Source: Hydrangea macrophylla
Taxonomy: Eukaryota; Streptophyta; Magnoliopsida; Cornales; Hydrangeaceae
Length of the DNA stretch: 64,000 nt
Assembly (NCBI GenBank): GCA_033977485.1
Contig: CM066982.1
Span: forward strand, 38,108,218-38,172,217
Direction: 5' to 3'
Shown piece after piece: positions 1 to 11,904 of this stretch. Under the pieces are notes generated by a model. The model saw only the letters and a list, made by a program, of their open reading frames with translations. It made no database searches and was not told where the DNA came from. A program made the translations under genes and the position numbers. Within the stretch, counting starts at the first letter, position 1, and every line of letters starts with the position of its first letter.

Positions 1-2176
1 AACTTCCATGGATGAGTGCTTGAAGAACTTGAAGAACACTTGAAGAAGAAGACCCTTCAAATAAACTTTGATTGCATAATTGAGAATCCTCCAAGAAGTA
101 GACATCACAGTTCATCTCTAATTCTTACTTTTGTATATAGATCTATAAGGTTTGGATCTAGTTTAGTTTTATTTTCTTTGTTAGAACACTCATCTTCTTC
201 CTCTCATGTTCTTCACACACTTACATAGCTATATACAAATCCTCTTTGATTTTTGTTGATAATTCATAATTGGAGATTGATTTTCACTTTGATTTTCAAT
301 TTTGATTTCATTCTTCCATTTAGTTTAGATCCATGCATACATGATTATATATATGTATCTACTTTGAATTATATGATGGTTTGAAAGTTTGATCTATGAG
401 AAGGATGATTCCTATGTTCATACTTTTATCTTGATCATTCCAATGACCTAGAATTCCTATTGAAATTCATCTCCAATAGGATATTTGTACGTCCTTTTGA
501 TCCATGATCTAAATTTCTTCATGGAACTTGAGGGCTAAATTGATTGAAAATCATGATAATCAAGTTGATCCATGAGTTTGATTTCCTAATAAGCCTCAAC
601 CAACACCTAAGATGTTTCTCTTACACTTTAAAATGAACTAGTCAAAATTCAGCAAAACATATTGGTTTTGTCCATAAGATTTGGTCCATCAAAATCCACA
701 GTTTGATGGATTTCAAATTTTCTGGGTAAACTTTGATGAATTAGCTTTCATTTGATCTATTTTGAGAATCATTAGGATCCATATGCTATTTTTAGAAATT
801 TTTGAGAAATTGGTTGACAGATTTGAACATAGTCTCTTTGTACTTGAATTTCAAAAAATCTATGATAGTTATCAATGATTTGCTTTTTGAGGATGATTCC
901 TAATTCATGTATCTATATTCTAATGTAAAATTATGAGCATACGATCGAGTTAAGATTGTTTTCTAAGCGTTTGAAGTTGATACAACTATTCTGGAATTTT
1001 GTAAGTTTAAGTACAATCATGATTATGTATACACAATGGTCATACCTTGATCACTCAACATTAATTGATGAATGAAACTTGGTTTAGAAATCATCTAGGA
1101 TAAATGGATGAGAGATTAAAAGCTTAGATCAACTTGATTAACATGCTTTATGAACTTCTATTATGTTTTGTATTCCTTTGTCAAATGATACCAAATTTCC
1201 AGAATAATAGAATCTGTTTAAAATAATTTTTCAGAGACCTTAAGATCATGATATGTCCGTGGGATTATTTTTGTCATAAACAACCATGAAATAGCTTTCT
1301 TTTGACACCAAATAGAGCTTCATGTGGTTTTTATATATTTAATTATGATTTTTATAAGAATAATGGACAGTCCTGATCCACTGTTCCCAAAACTCTTATT
1401 TCTCGAACTTCAAAAATGCTAATGAGGTCCTATTTTTTGGAAAGAGACATGTATCTAACTTTCTATAAAAGGGTTTGAACCCAGCTCATGTGTTAAGACC
1501 ACTTTTGATAGGATTCATCAGAGGTTGCTGAATCTGGAAATTTGATTGCTTACATCTTTTCCTTGTTTATCATGCATATCATTTGTTTGCTTGTATTTTT
1601 GCAATGCTTGGGTATTCCTTGGTGTGTTAGTGTAGAGAATTAAATGCCGTGGATCTGGACTTTGATTTGTGGGCTTGCCTCGTTTACATGTGGCTTAGTG
1701 CCCATGTGTCGTGTACTACCTCTATCCTTTCTCTTAGAATTTTTTTAGGTTTTCAAATTTATTTTCAATGACACAATTCCTTTAGGATAGTCCTCGTTTA
1801 TGTGCTTATATGTTAGAAACAACTTATCTAGGATTGTTGCATGATTGCATTACATGTTTCCTTTCTTTTCTTTTTGCGACATTGCTTGAGTCAACCCAAT
1901 GTAAGTCTTCTTGTTCCCTTTTGCATATCATGACATGTTTCCTTTATTTACATTGGTCCCAGGCGGGACTAGCCACTGTGAGTATACCTTTCTCTTGTAT
2001 TGCATGTGCATTCGACTGCTATTTGATTTAATCTGTTTAAATGATTTTTATTAGATGTTCTTTTTGCCATGTATATATTATCTAGTATGGTTGAGAAAAT
2101 GACACCTATTATGAATTAAGAACAAGGATATTTAAATCAAGGCCTACTGTTCAGTAGGTCGAGGAGGGGGTGCTGT
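1..2176 (+). repeat. 5' LTR of element H, first part (3' of the LTR start)
   Basis: This stretch aligns almost base for base with 60571-62850, which lies inside the LTR of element I; the first bases AACTTCCATGGATGAGTGCT are identical there. No gene is visible. The short open frames are not shared as proteins with the second copy. The LTR is cut at 2176 by element A and resumes at 10244. The last five bases, GCTGT at 2172-2176, are the target duplication of A. Confidence 0.85.
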
Positions 2177-3050
2177 TGTCACGCCCCAGAGCAGCATAAA
2201 TAGGGAAAAATAAATTTCCTTTATGGGTCCATAGGGAATGACGGGTGAATAACCGCATTGTCATCTAATCAAACCAACAAACACCACGATAGGGAGGATG
2301 CTATTCATAGAACATAACTTATTAACATAATCAGAGGCTACAGCGGAAATATAAAAGGTTTGGAAGCAACAAATGCCCAAGTACCAATTATAAAAGTCTA
2401 CTAAATCTATTACAACAGCTGGCTTAGAGTCTGAAGCCTATAATAATTATAGCAGCAGTACAACAGATAAAAACTAACTATTACAAAGCGGAACTTCTTC
2501 GTCTTCAAGCCTTTAGCTCCACGTCCGGCAAAACATCAGTCTCCCGTCCTCAATACCTGCCAAGCTCTAGACATTGGAATGTCCAGGGCATAAACGCCAT
2601 CAGCTTCGAATACAAAGCTGAGTGAGTACATTAAATAACACTCCTCACCGCTATTGTTCAGCATCTTAAAATGCGGTTAATCTCTTATCAATGACGTCAC
2701 TCACGGACATAGCAGAGGTCTCATTAAACTATGCATGAATTCATCGATAACAAGAAACCGATTAAATGAACTCAATAATAAAGATCATAGTATAAATATC
2801 TCATCACGTATTCACCAAATCCATGCATGTAACCGTACAACCACCCATGCATCTACCTTTACGTCGGGACGCTGAATCCACGACTGAACATTAATCTCAT
2901 CGTATACGTACTCACATTCATACCTCTATCCATCTCTGTATCCATACATCAATACCATATTACAAATCTGTGTCCATTCGTCGATATAATTCTGCCAATC
3001 GGAATCACCCGACTAGGCAGCAGGTCCCACAATCCCTTGATAGGGTTACC

Positions 3051-3232
3051 GGTCGTCTACACGGTACCACCTATCTGTAAACGATAGAACGGCACATCGG
3101 ACGTCTTCAACGATGCGTATACCCTCACTGGTCGTCTACACAGCTGAGAATACATTAGAGCACTAGCCGGACGTCTTCAACGGTACACTGGACGTCTTCA
3201 ACAGTGCATACGCATCACTGGACGTCTTCAAC
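3051..3232. repeat. Degenerate GGACGTCTTCAAC repeats in the A LTR
   Basis: Six related copies start near 3051, 3099, 3129, 3169, 3190 and 3220. Four read GGACGTCTTCAAC and two read GGTCGTCTACAC. The last two are followed by the similar context AGTGCATACGCATCACT or AGCG. The same field recurs in the other LTR near 8588-8769. Function is unknown. The position, about 1.5 to 1.65 kb from the 5' end of the LTR in element sense, would be well inside the transcribed LTR if the promoter lies near 4280. Confidence 0.75.
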
Positions 3233-3784
3233 AGCGAGAGGCGCACTAGGAACTCTAACCATCCCACGTCCACCCGACTCGTCAGCCGTTGATCCCACGG
3301 ATCCAAAGTATACATATCTCATTATTCCACATGAATCACATATCCCATTTCCATCATATCTTCTCATCTCTTCATATCAATATCCCATTTCTCATCAGAT
3401 TCTCTTACCTCTTCACATCACTATCCCATACATGCTGACACATATTGTGAAATGCTCATATACTAAGTACAGGAAATACCACATGCTCTGTATTCAACAT
3501 ATCTACTTATTAATTCGCTATTAACATGCTATCGTGTTCCGTTCTACTATTCAGTTTGACAATTACATATGGCAGCTACTTAACCATTAGAGCATCTCAT
3601 ATCGACAGTTAATAATAAACAGCTCATCTTGTAATATTAACATAAACATCATATAAGGCTAACGTAGTATCATGTTGACTAAGAACATATCCAATATCAT
3701 ATATGGTACAACCATTAACAGCTTGGGTACATTACAACCAGCTCATAACATATAACAATAGATAAACAACATTCTGCTCTTACC

Positions 3785-3933
3785 CAATCGATTGACCAAA
3801 ATGGCAATTGATTGGAAATAATGTCAATCGATTGAACTTAATGGCAATCGATTGATAATAATGTCAATCGATTGAATCTCATGGCAATCGATTGGAAAAT
3901 ATCCAATCGATTGGATCCAATGCCAATCGATTG
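3785..3933. promoter_or_regulatory. CAATCGATTG palindrome array, LTR of A (distal block)
   Basis: Eight copies of the 10-bp palindrome CAATCGATTG (one changed to CAATTGATTG) start at 3785, 3805, 3825, 3845, 3865, 3885, 3904 and 3924. The spacing is 20 bp with one 19, close to two helical turns. The array recurs at 9322-9470 in the other LTR. Regular phasing suggests binding by a dimeric protein, but this is inference. In element sense it lies downstream of the other array and of the TA-rich tract. Confidence 0.85.
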
Positions 3934-4123
3934 AACTCTGTCTTCTTCCTCGAAACTGCTGGTTTTATTATGAAAACGATGGGGTTCCTCTTTCCTCCTC
4001 ATGCACGTTATTATACACACATAAACATCACAAAACAAACCTCTTGAATGAGTTAATAAACTCACCTCTCCCGGCGATCCGTTGACGGCGTCCCGAGCTC
4101 CGCGGCGGCGGCTATGGTGAATT

Positions 4124-4290
4124 CTCTCTCTCTCTTTCTTCTCGGTCTCTCTGTCTGTCTCTTCTTTCTCTCTCTGGTCTCCTCCTCCTCCTCTCCTTCT
4201 TCTTCTCCTTTTCCTCAACCCGAGAGTGTGTGTGTGTGTAATATATATATACAATATATATGTGTGTATATTATATATATGAGAGTATGC
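4124..4290. repeat. CT-rich and GT/TA microsatellite in the A LTR
   Basis: A CT-rich tract (4124-4210) is followed by a GT run and by alternating TA (4228-4290). It recurs at 9661-9827 with small length differences. In element sense the TA-rich part (CATATATATAATATAC around 4270-4285) follows the 4414-4618 motif array and is a possible TATA region for the LTR, though the low complexity makes this weak. Confidence 0.6.
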
Positions 4291-4413
4291 AACTTTCTCT
4301 CCCAAGGCTGCCAAAACTTGGCCCAAGGCCACAAATGAACAAGTATACATAAGGGTTAAGAGTGCCACACGTTCAAAGTTGAAGGAAAGAAGAAAATGTT
4401 TCTCAGGTTATGT

Positions 4414-4618
4414 CAATCGATTGAGACACAAGTCAATCGATTGAGAACATATATTTGTAGTCAATCGATTGGAATAATGTCAATCGATTGGGATGAATGG
4501 CAATCGATTGATAAACTGCCACGTCATGAATTCAGGTCGGTCTGATGGCAATCGATTGAGAACTATGTCAATCGATTGGGATGAATGTCAATCGATTGGA
4601 ATGAATGTCAATCGATTG
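4414..4618. promoter_or_regulatory. CAATCGATTG palindrome array, LTR of A (promoter-proximal block)
   Basis: Nine copies of CAATCGATTG start at 4414, 4434, 4462, 4481, 4501, 4549, 4569, 4589 and 4609. Most gaps are 19-20 bp, with one of 28 and one of 48. The array begins about 80 bp from the 5' end of the LTR in element sense, so it lies in U3, upstream of the TA-rich tract at 4240-4285. The copy in the 5' LTR is 9951-10155, with one unit degraded (CAATTGATTA). Confidence 0.85.
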
Positions 4619-4701
4619 GAAACTCAAACTCACCAAAGACTAAGGAAAGTACAAGGGATATATATATACAATATATATACCTGAAAATACAGGGTATTAC
4701 A

Positions 4702-5858
4702 TCATCCACCACTCATCAAAAGATTTCGTCCTCGAAATCTGAAGCAGTAGCCCCTCAAATAAAAACACAAATCATCTCGGAAGACATACTCTAAAATGCT
4801 CAAGTTCTCGTTTTACATAAATGATCACATCAGCGGCCAAAGGGTTAAGTTCTAAACACGCGATGCAAAGTTATCAACGATCTATAAGTGCTAGGGTTAC
4901 AACTATCAATCCTCTGGTTAGCTATATGAAAATTCGTATGTCGAACTTCGAGAAAAGGTTCTAGGTAGCATAATCTAATCATCTTACAACATCTGAAACG
5001 GCTAGTCTTCGAACACACAAGGTTCCTCCCTCAGGTCAAACTCTACGGTGTGAGGGTTCTAGTGATCAAGTGTTCTAATCTCATCTAAGTAGTAGCGAAG
5101 CGTTGCCGTCTACTCTGGTTTCGAAGATGCTTCACACTGTGTTGACGATGTCTCTACTGCATCATCAGTTGACTGTCTCCTCCCTCTGAACTTCTTGTTA
5201 TGATGGTTAGCGTCCTCGGTCGGCCTCTTGTTGTACACGATATCCTTGTTAACTCCCGTGTTGTCACCATCATCCTTTAGTATGCTGACTTGAAAACGTT
5301 GTGACTCTAACATCGTAGTTGTTGATTCGAACTTCCTCATGTGTCTCCAAATTCTCACGTATTATTAATATAATCATCTCTCGAGGTTGTACCATCCGTT
5401 GAATAGTCATTCTACTTCCACGTACTAATCAAATAGGTTATACAGGACTACATACTGATATCGTGAGTCGTTCTACTACAAAACATCTCGACTAGATAAA
5501 AGTAATAGGCGATCGGTGTCGAAAAGCATTCCTCTGTGATACTCTTTTGAAGTTCTGGTGTTGTCTCTGCGTTACTAGTATCCTCTCCAATAGTTGGCGT
5601 AGTCTTTCGATAGGGAGGCAAATGATGTCTTATAAGGATGCAATAGAAGTCATATGGGATGCAATTGATGTTATAACCATTCTTGGAAACTATTGTCATA
5701 GACGATTATTGATCAGTGCCAAAGGGGTGTTTGGGTATCTACAATTTATGGTGTAGGCTAATCCTCTTACAATCAATCAAATGGATGTAAAACTTCCTTC
5801 AATATCGGGATCATATGTAATACATGATGTAGGTGATAAGTGTTGTACCTTTTGTCCA
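4702..5858 (-). other. Element A region between gag and 3' LTR; no gene recognised
   Basis: In an autonomous Ty3/gypsy element about 4 kb of pol would lie here. Only 1157 bp is present, and no protease, reverse transcriptase or integrase motif was found in any frame. An 82-codon minus-strand frame (5110-5358) is rich in charged residues and has no recognisable domain. The bases next to the LTR (4702-4716) read GATGAGTGGTGGATGA on the minus strand, a purine-biased stretch that could be the polypurine tract. Confidence 0.6.
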
Positions 5859-6998
5859 TCATCCTTGTCTAAGTTGAGACCAAGCACTTGTTCGACAGGT
5901 TCGTCCTTGTGGTACTTGTTGCAACGGAACATTGTGTTGCATCTCTAGTTCTGGACAAAACTTACGGACATGACCAAATTTACCACAGTCAAAACACCGT
6001 ATTCCCCGTCCATTAGATTTCTTTACCGTTCTGCATTCTTGGGAATGGTGTCCCGGTACTCCACAATTGTAGCAGATATCTCGTTCTCTGTGCTGTGTTG
6101 GAGTCGTCATTAGTTTTGATTCTTTCTGGTCGTTTCCCATCCTCTTACGCTTCTGGCGGTTGCATATGTAACTTCTCTCTGTGTTTCCTTGTTGAACTTG
6201 GTTAGCTGCCAACACAACCTGACTGTCTCTTCCTCTCTGATCCATTATGAAAAATTGATCGTTCCCTGGAAATGCTTGATCAAAGTGTTGTCCTTCACTA
6301 ATCTGAGTGTCGTCTTCCAGTTTCGTTGCCATTTCTACCAAAGCTTCGAAAGATTGATCTAAATGTCCTATAGTCATATGACGAATATGCGGAACTAGTC
6401 CTTGATGATATCTTTTGATCTTTCTTCTTGGTGTATCAATCATATGCGGTGCAAATCGTGATAGCCTCTCGAATTGAGTTGTATATTCGGGCACTGTAAA
6501 ACTACCTTGAATTAATTGGATGAACTCCATTTCCCTTTTGTTCTTCTCAGATTCTGGAAAGTACTTTTCTAGAAATCGAATCTTGAATGATTCCCAAGTC
6601 ATCCTTCCTACAGCTTCTTCACCTATCGTAGCTTTCACTGTGTCCCACCAATCTGCTGCTGAGAACGTCAGTTGAAATACGGCCAAATGTCTTTTCTCAA
6701 GGTCAGTACATCCAAGTACCTCAAATATCAATTCTATCTGTCGAATCCATTCCTCAGCTTGCCATGCTCCCGTTAATCCGGTAAAGGTTCCTGGTTGAAG
6801 AGCACGAAATTCCTTTAGCAGCTTGACTCTCGTTTGTCGTACCGGTGCTCCATTGCCGATGACACGATCTGCATGATTTATAACTTGTTCCATGCGACGG
6901 ATGAAAACTCCAATCATTCCTGTTGGATCTATCTCAGGAGGTACTATATCAGATACTCCATTCAGCTGGCCCTGGTTTCCTCGAGTCGTCCTAACCAT
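5859..6998 (-). CDS. gag: Gag of element A (capsid and two zinc knuckles)
   Basis: The 379-residue protein is uninterrupted. Residues about 70-220 form a retrotransposon gag (capsid) domain, with the aromatic block SAADWWDTVKATIG and the pattern WESFKIRFLEKYFP typical of plant Ty3/gypsy capsids. Two CCHC knuckles follow: CYNCGVPGHHSQEC near residue 306 and CFDCGKFGHVRKFC near residue 337. Both have C-x2-C-x4-H-x4-C spacing for RNA binding. The frame stops shortly after the second knuckle with no protease fused to it. The start at 6998 gives MVRTTRG, a usual length before capsid. Gag packages element RNA in cytoplasmic particles. An intact gag without pol suggests it is still used, with enzymes supplied by a related autonomous element. 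Two knuckles suggest a chromovirus relative, but the clade is not certain. Confidence 0.9.
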   Translation of the reverse strand: MVRTTRGNQGQLNGVSDIVPPEIDPTGMIGVFIRRMEQVINHADRVIGNGAPVRQTRVKLLKEFRALQPGTFTGLTGAWQAEEWIRQIELIFEVLGCTDLEKRHLAVFQLTFSAADWWDTVKATIGEEAVGRMTWESFKIRFLEKYFPESEKNKREMEFIQLIQGSFTVPEYTTQFERLSRFAPHMIDTPRRKIKRYHQGLVPHIRHMTIGHLDQSFEALVEMATKLEDDTQISEGQHFDQAFPGNDQFFIMDQRGRDSQVVLAANQVQQGNTERSYICNRQKRKRMGNDQKESKLMTTPTQHRERDICYNCGVPGHHSQECRTVKKSNGRGIRCFDCGKFGHVRKFCPELEMQHNVPLQQVPQGRTCRTSAWSQLRQG

Positions 6999-7688
6999 AA
7001 CGAGTGCTGGTAGGGTTCAGTGTTGCTACCTACAAATGAAAAACTATTCGGTCAGACGCATTCTATCTTACAGCTCAAGCAAAAACATGCGGTAACAAAT
7101 ATATAGTACCACTATATAACACGATCACATCAAGTAATACGAATACCTCACATAAATAATAATATTAACCACAGAGGTCAGTCTACCTATCAGGTACGCT
7201 TAAATGTATCTATGCTCAAGACGAAACTACAACCTCTACGCGTAACGTCAAATCTCAAACATTCTATTTCTATTCTCAAGTTCCAACTACGAGTACCGCC
7301 CAACTAACATGTGAGACCACTCAACTAACATGTGGCTCAAGGTAACAGGACAATCTTATCCTTATCCTCTTTCTATTTCTAGGACATACTGACTGTTCTG
7401 ACATCGCTCAGGAATTCATCAGCGTCTAACATCCAACGGCTCTATATTTAGGATCTCCACCACCACAACTAACTCTCGATGTCTGTTCTCCGCGAACTCA
7501 GCTATCCAAATTCTTATTGGTTCCAACAGTTACCACCTTCCAAAGAAACATCCTCAGACGGATTTTTCCAACCTCTTATCTGCGTGACAAGATAACAGTT
7601 CTATCTCATCTCAGCTAATCCTCATGCTATCGATATTATCTTATAACTCGGGTTCTAATCACAAAAAGACAAGCGGTTAACAACTAAA
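6999..7688 (-). other. Untranslated leader of element A
   Basis: About 690 bp between primer site and gag start. No ORF with recognisable content and no obvious repeats. It would hold packaging and dimerisation signals, but none can be pointed to from sequence. Confidence 0.55.
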
Positions 7689-7706
7689 ACCTAGGCTTTG
7701 ATACCA
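7689..7706 (-). other. Primer-binding site of A, initiator tRNA-Met type
   Basis: On the minus strand the site begins TGGTATCAAAGCC, complementary to the 3' end of plant initiator tRNA-Met (GGCTCTGATACCA) with one mismatch. It starts seven bases from the LTR end (7714). It fixes element orientation and shows which LTR is the 5' one. Confidence 0.85.
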
Positions 7707-7713
7707 AAAATCC

Positions 7714-10238
7714 TGTCACGCCCCGGAGCAGCATAAATAGGGAAAAATAAATTTCCTTTATGGGTCCATAGGGAATGACGGGTGAATAACCGCATTGTCA
7801 TCTAATCAAACCAACAAACACCACGATAGGGAGGATGCTATTCATAGAACATAACTTATTAACATAATCAGAGGCTACAGCGGAAATATAAAAGGTTTGG
7901 AAGCAACAAATGCCCAAGTACCAATTATAAAAGTCTACTAAATCTATTACAACAGCTGGCTTAGGGTCTGAAGCCTATAATAATAATAACAGCAGTACAA
8001 CAGATAAAAACTAACTATTACAAAGCGGAACTTCTTCGTCTTCAAGCCTTTAGCTCCACGTCCGGCAAAACATCAGTCTCCCGTCCTCAATACCTGCCAA
8101 GCTCTAGACATTGGAATGTCTAGGGCATAAACGCCATCAGCTTCGAATATAAAGCTGAGTGAGTACATTAAACAACACTCCTCACCGCTATTGTTCAGCA
8201 TCTTAAAATGCGGTTAATCTCTTATCAATGACGTCACTCACGGACATAGCAGAGGTCTCATTAAACTATGCATGAATTCATCGATAACAAGAAACCGATT
8301 AAATGAACTCAATAATAAAGATCATAGTATAAATATCTCATCACGTATTCACCAAATCCATGAATGTAACCGTACAACCACCCATGCATCTACCTTTACG
8401 TCGGGACGCTGAATCCACGACTGAACATTAATCCCATCGTATACGTACTCACATTCATACCTCTATCCATCTCTGTATCCATACATCAATACCATATTAC
8501 AAATCTGTGTCCATTCGTCGATACAATTCTGCCAATCGGAATCACCCGACTAGACAGCAGGTCCCACAATCCCTTGATAGGGTTACCGGTCGTCTACACG
8601 GTACCACCTATCTGTAAACGATAGAACGGCACATCGGACGTCTTCAATGATGCGTATACCCTCACTGGTCGTCTACACAGCTGAGAATACATTAGAGCAC
8701 TAGCCGGACGTCTTTAACGGTACACTGGACGTCTTCAACAGTGCATACGCATCACTGGACGTCTTCAACAGCGAGAGGCGCACTAGGAACTCTAACCATC
8801 CCACGTCCACCCGACTCGTCAGCCGTTGATCCCACGGATCCAAAGTATACATATCTCATTATTCCACATGAATCACATATCCCATTTCCATCATATCTTC
8901 TCATCTCTTCATATCAATATCCCATTTCTCATCAGATTCTCTTACCTCTTCACATCACTATCCCATACATGCTGACACATGTTGTGAAATGCTCATATAC
9001 TAAGTACAGGAAATACCACATGCTCTGTATTCAACATATCTACTTATTAATTCGCTATTAACATGCTATCGTGTTCCGTTCTACTATTCAGTTTGACAAT
9101 TATATATGGCAGCTACTTAACCATTAGAGCATCTCATATCGACAGTTAATAATAAACAGCTCATCTTGTAACATTAACATAAACATCATATAAGGCTAAC
9201 GTAGTATCATGTTGACTAAGAACATATCCAATATCATATATGGTACAACCATTAACAGCTTGGGTACATTACAACCAGCTCATAACATATAACAATAGAT
9301 AAACAACATTCTTCTCTTACCCAATCGATTGACCAAAATGGCAATTGATTGGAAATAATGTCAATCGATTGAACTTAATGGCAATCGATTGATAATAATG
9401 TCAATCGATTGAATATCATGGCAATCGATTGGAAAATATCCAATCGATTGGATCCAATGCCAATCGATTGAACTCTGTCTTCTTCCTCGAAACTGCTGGT
9501 TTTATTATGAAAATGATGGGGTTCCTCTTTCCTCCTCATGCACGTTATTATACATACATAAACATCACAAAACAAACCTCTTGAATGAGTTAATAAACTC
9601 ACCTCTCCCGGCGATCCGTTGACGGCGTCCCGAGCTCCGCGGCGGCGGCTATGGTGAATTCTCTCTCTCTCTTTCTTCTCGGTCTCTCTGTCTGTCTCTT
9701 CTTTCTCTCTCTGGTCTCCTCCTCCTCCTCTTCTTCTTCTTCTCCTTCTCCTCAACCCGAGAGTGTGTGTGTGTGTAATATATATATACAATATATATGT
9801 GTGTATATTATATATATGAGAGTATGCAACTTTCTCTCCCAAGGCTGCCAAAACTTGGCCCAAGGCCACAAATGAACAAGTATACATAAGGGTTAAGAGT
9901 GCCACACGTTCAAAGCTGAAGGAAAGAAGAAAATGTTTCTCAGGTTATGTCAATCGATTGAGACACAAGTCAATCGATTGGGAACAGATATTTGTAGTCA
10001 ATCGATTGGAATAATGTCAATCGATTGGGATGAATGGCAATCGATTGATAAACTGCCACGTCATGAATTCAGGTCGGTCTGATGGCAATTGATTAAGAAC
10101 TATGTCAATCGATTGGGATGAATGTCAATCGATTGGAATGAATGTCAATCGATTGGAAACTCAAACTCACCAAAGACTAAGGAAAGTACAAGGGATATAT
10201 ATATACAATATATACACCTGAAAATACAGGGTATTACA
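7714..10238 (-). repeat. 5' LTR of element A
   Basis: 2525 bp, TGTCACGCCCC to GGTATTACA on the plus strand, the same length as the 3' LTR and differing at scattered positions (for example GAGCAG versus AGCAG context near 7724, and a degraded palindrome near 10086). The motif arrays are at 9322-9470 and 9951-10155. GCTGT at 10239-10243 is the second copy of the target duplication, after which the LTR of H resumes. Confidence 0.92.
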
Positions 10239-10497
10239 GCTGTAGTCCTACTCGAGCTCCTTCTCCTCTCGTACCAAGACCCCCGAACCTTGTTTCTGGT
10301 GATGAAGGACGAGTAACCTTATTCATTTTTGGGCGAGCCAAACTAAGTTTCCTAATTCTCGATAAAAATTAGGTGGTGACCTTTTGTCTCTAGGACCGCG
10401 TGAGGAAGTTCTAGTTCCTTGAAGTGCGCTCCTTGGATTCGTCCCAGGACACTGTTAAGGAATGCCACGACCCCCTTTTCACATTTCACGGTCAATA
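10239..10497 (+). repeat. 5' LTR of element H, last part
   Basis: Resumes from 2176 after element A and the duplicated GCTGT, and aligns with 62851-63103 of element I. The LTR terminus has decayed: the expected CA end reads TA at 10496-10497. Confidence 0.8.
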
Positions 10498-10500
10498 ATC

Positions 10501-10518
10501 TGGCGACTCGACTAAGGA
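10501..10518 (+). other. Decayed tRNA-Arg type primer-binding site of H
   Basis: Starts TGGCGACTC, like the site of element I at 63107-63124 (TGGCGACTCTGCTGGGGA), with four mismatches in the second half. It is separated from the LTR end by three bases, as in I. Confidence 0.75.
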
Positions 10519-11904
10519 TTTGAATATGAAACTTATGGTTTCTTGTTCTTCGAGGGTTTGACTTGAGCCAATAAATGTCCTTGTTATTAATTCGATAATC
10601 GTGTTGTTTTTGCCTATATTTGCACTTGCATTGTTATTTCACCGCGACTGCTTTAGACCATTGCCTTGAGAGTGGAGGGACCCCTTCCCTCCATTTGTCA
10701 AGAGACTTTGGTAGCATGTAGTCACCGTTAGCCTTGTACCACGTGCGGTATATAGAGCCTATGTGTGAATGACACGCCATCGGGGAGGCGGCCACCCACG
10801 TCACTGAGCTTGCTAATGTACCCTTTATGAGACTAAAACTCGGCCTTTGCATATAATTTCTATAGAACCCTTCAATTAGGATCTTGATTATCATTTTTGA
10901 TTAGGACAATGTGATGAATTATTTGTGTTTGCCTATAAGAGATTATGTGGATGATGAGGACGTGTATGCGAAGACATCATCAAACCTTGTATGGTAGATT
11001 CCTCTAGAGTAGTATGGTCTTTATTCGAACATCTATTCATTATTCGAGGACATTTTTTGAAAAATTTTGAAAATACTTCTTTGAAAAAATCCAAGTCTTT
11101 TGAAATTTTTGGAATATCCCTTTTGAAAAATCGCTTTGAAATTTGCTTTTGCAAAATGCTTCAAAAATTCTCCCTAGATTCTAGAGAATTTCAAAATTCC
11201 TTCTTTGATTATTCAATTTTAAATTCTCCTCTCAGATTTTAGATTTCCTACTTTAGTTTTCAAAAAAATCACGATTTCACACTTTGATGATTCAATTTCG
11301 AACCTTTCCTCTCAGATTTTAAAAATTCAAATTTCCCATCTCGATTTTCAAAAATCATGATTTTACACCTCGGGCATTGATGGTTCAAAAGTAATTTAAA
11401 AAATTACATAAAAAATTCAATTTTGTAAACATGAACCATCAACAATTTAAAAGCTAAAAAAAATCCTTGGATAATGATTGAATTAGTAAGATGATTAGCA
11501 TACTCAGGGAATCCTATGTGTTTATGTGTTGATATGCTAGGTCTAAGCAAGATTAAGGTGCATTGCATTCAGGATAGATTGCATTTCATTTGCATTGCAT
11601 ACACTACATGAGCATTGCATATACAACTCACGAGTGCGATGCTTCTAATATACTTTCGAAAAGAAAATATTTGTTTTCCTCAGAATTTTGAAAAAAAATT
11701 CATTGATTTCTTGGAAAATGTTTTTATTTAAAAAGGAAAAGATTTTCCATCTTTGATTTTCAACCCACTTTTGTAAATACCATTCTTTGAAAATTCTTTT
11801 GCAGTAAAGATACCTGATTATTTGAAAATCCCTAATAAACCAGAGAAGAGAAGATAGGACCAAAAAGTTATACTCCCTCCTGGGTCAGAGCTCCGAATAG
11901 TCGT
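10519..11904 (+). other. Leader of H with AT-rich degenerate repeats; no gene
   Basis: Aligns with 63125-64000 of element I. From about 11040 to 11400 there are degenerate repeats of a unit with TTTGATTATTCAATTT, CTCCTCTCAGATTTTAGATT and AAATCATGATTTCACA, about 70 bp each. No recognisable protein. The very long untranslated region before gag is usual in Tat/Ogre elements. Confidence 0.6.

Larger units (their letters stand above)
2177..4701 (-). repeat. 3' LTR of element A
   Basis: Begins TGTCACGCCCC and ends GGTATTACA on the plus strand, and is the same length as 7714-10238. It contains a repeat field with GGACGTCTTCAAC (3051-3232), two arrays of CAATCGATTG (3785-3933, 4414-4618), and CT-rich and TA/GT microsatellite (4124-4290). 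Open frames of 106 and 176 codons recur in both LTRs, but they run through the microsatellite and motif arrays and are not credible proteins. Confidence 0.92.
2177..10238 (-). mobile_element. Element A: gag-only (non-autonomous) Ty3/gypsy retrotransposon
   Basis: Two LTRs of exactly 2525 bp (2177-4701 and 7714-10238) flank an internal region of only 3012 bp. GCTGT occurs on both sides (2172-2176 and 10239-10243) as a perfect target duplication. On the minus strand the LTR runs from TGTAATACCC to GGGGCGTGACA. The primer site next to the right LTR matches the 3' end of initiator tRNA-Met, so the right LTR is the 5' LTR. The only recognisable gene is gag. Protease, reverse transcriptase, RNase H and integrase were not found. 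This matches the TR-GAG class of non-autonomous elements. The LTRs differ at roughly one percent by eye, so insertion was fairly recent and must have used enzymes supplied in trans. Confidence 0.92.

Noticed and set aside
3204..3524. 106-codon open frame in the A LTR, repeated at 8741-9061
   Set aside because: It is present in both LTRs only because the LTRs are copies, it overlaps the degenerate repeats, and it has no recognisable domain.
3838..4368. 176-codon minus-strand frame across CT/TA microsatellite and motif array, repeated at 9375-9905
   Set aside because: Its sequence is a translation of low-complexity DNA and palindromes; the two copies differ in repeat length.
3785..4618. CRISPR-like array of short regular repeats
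   Set aside because: Repeats are only 10 bp, spacers are 10 bp and related, the DNA is plant nuclear, and no cas-like gene exists.
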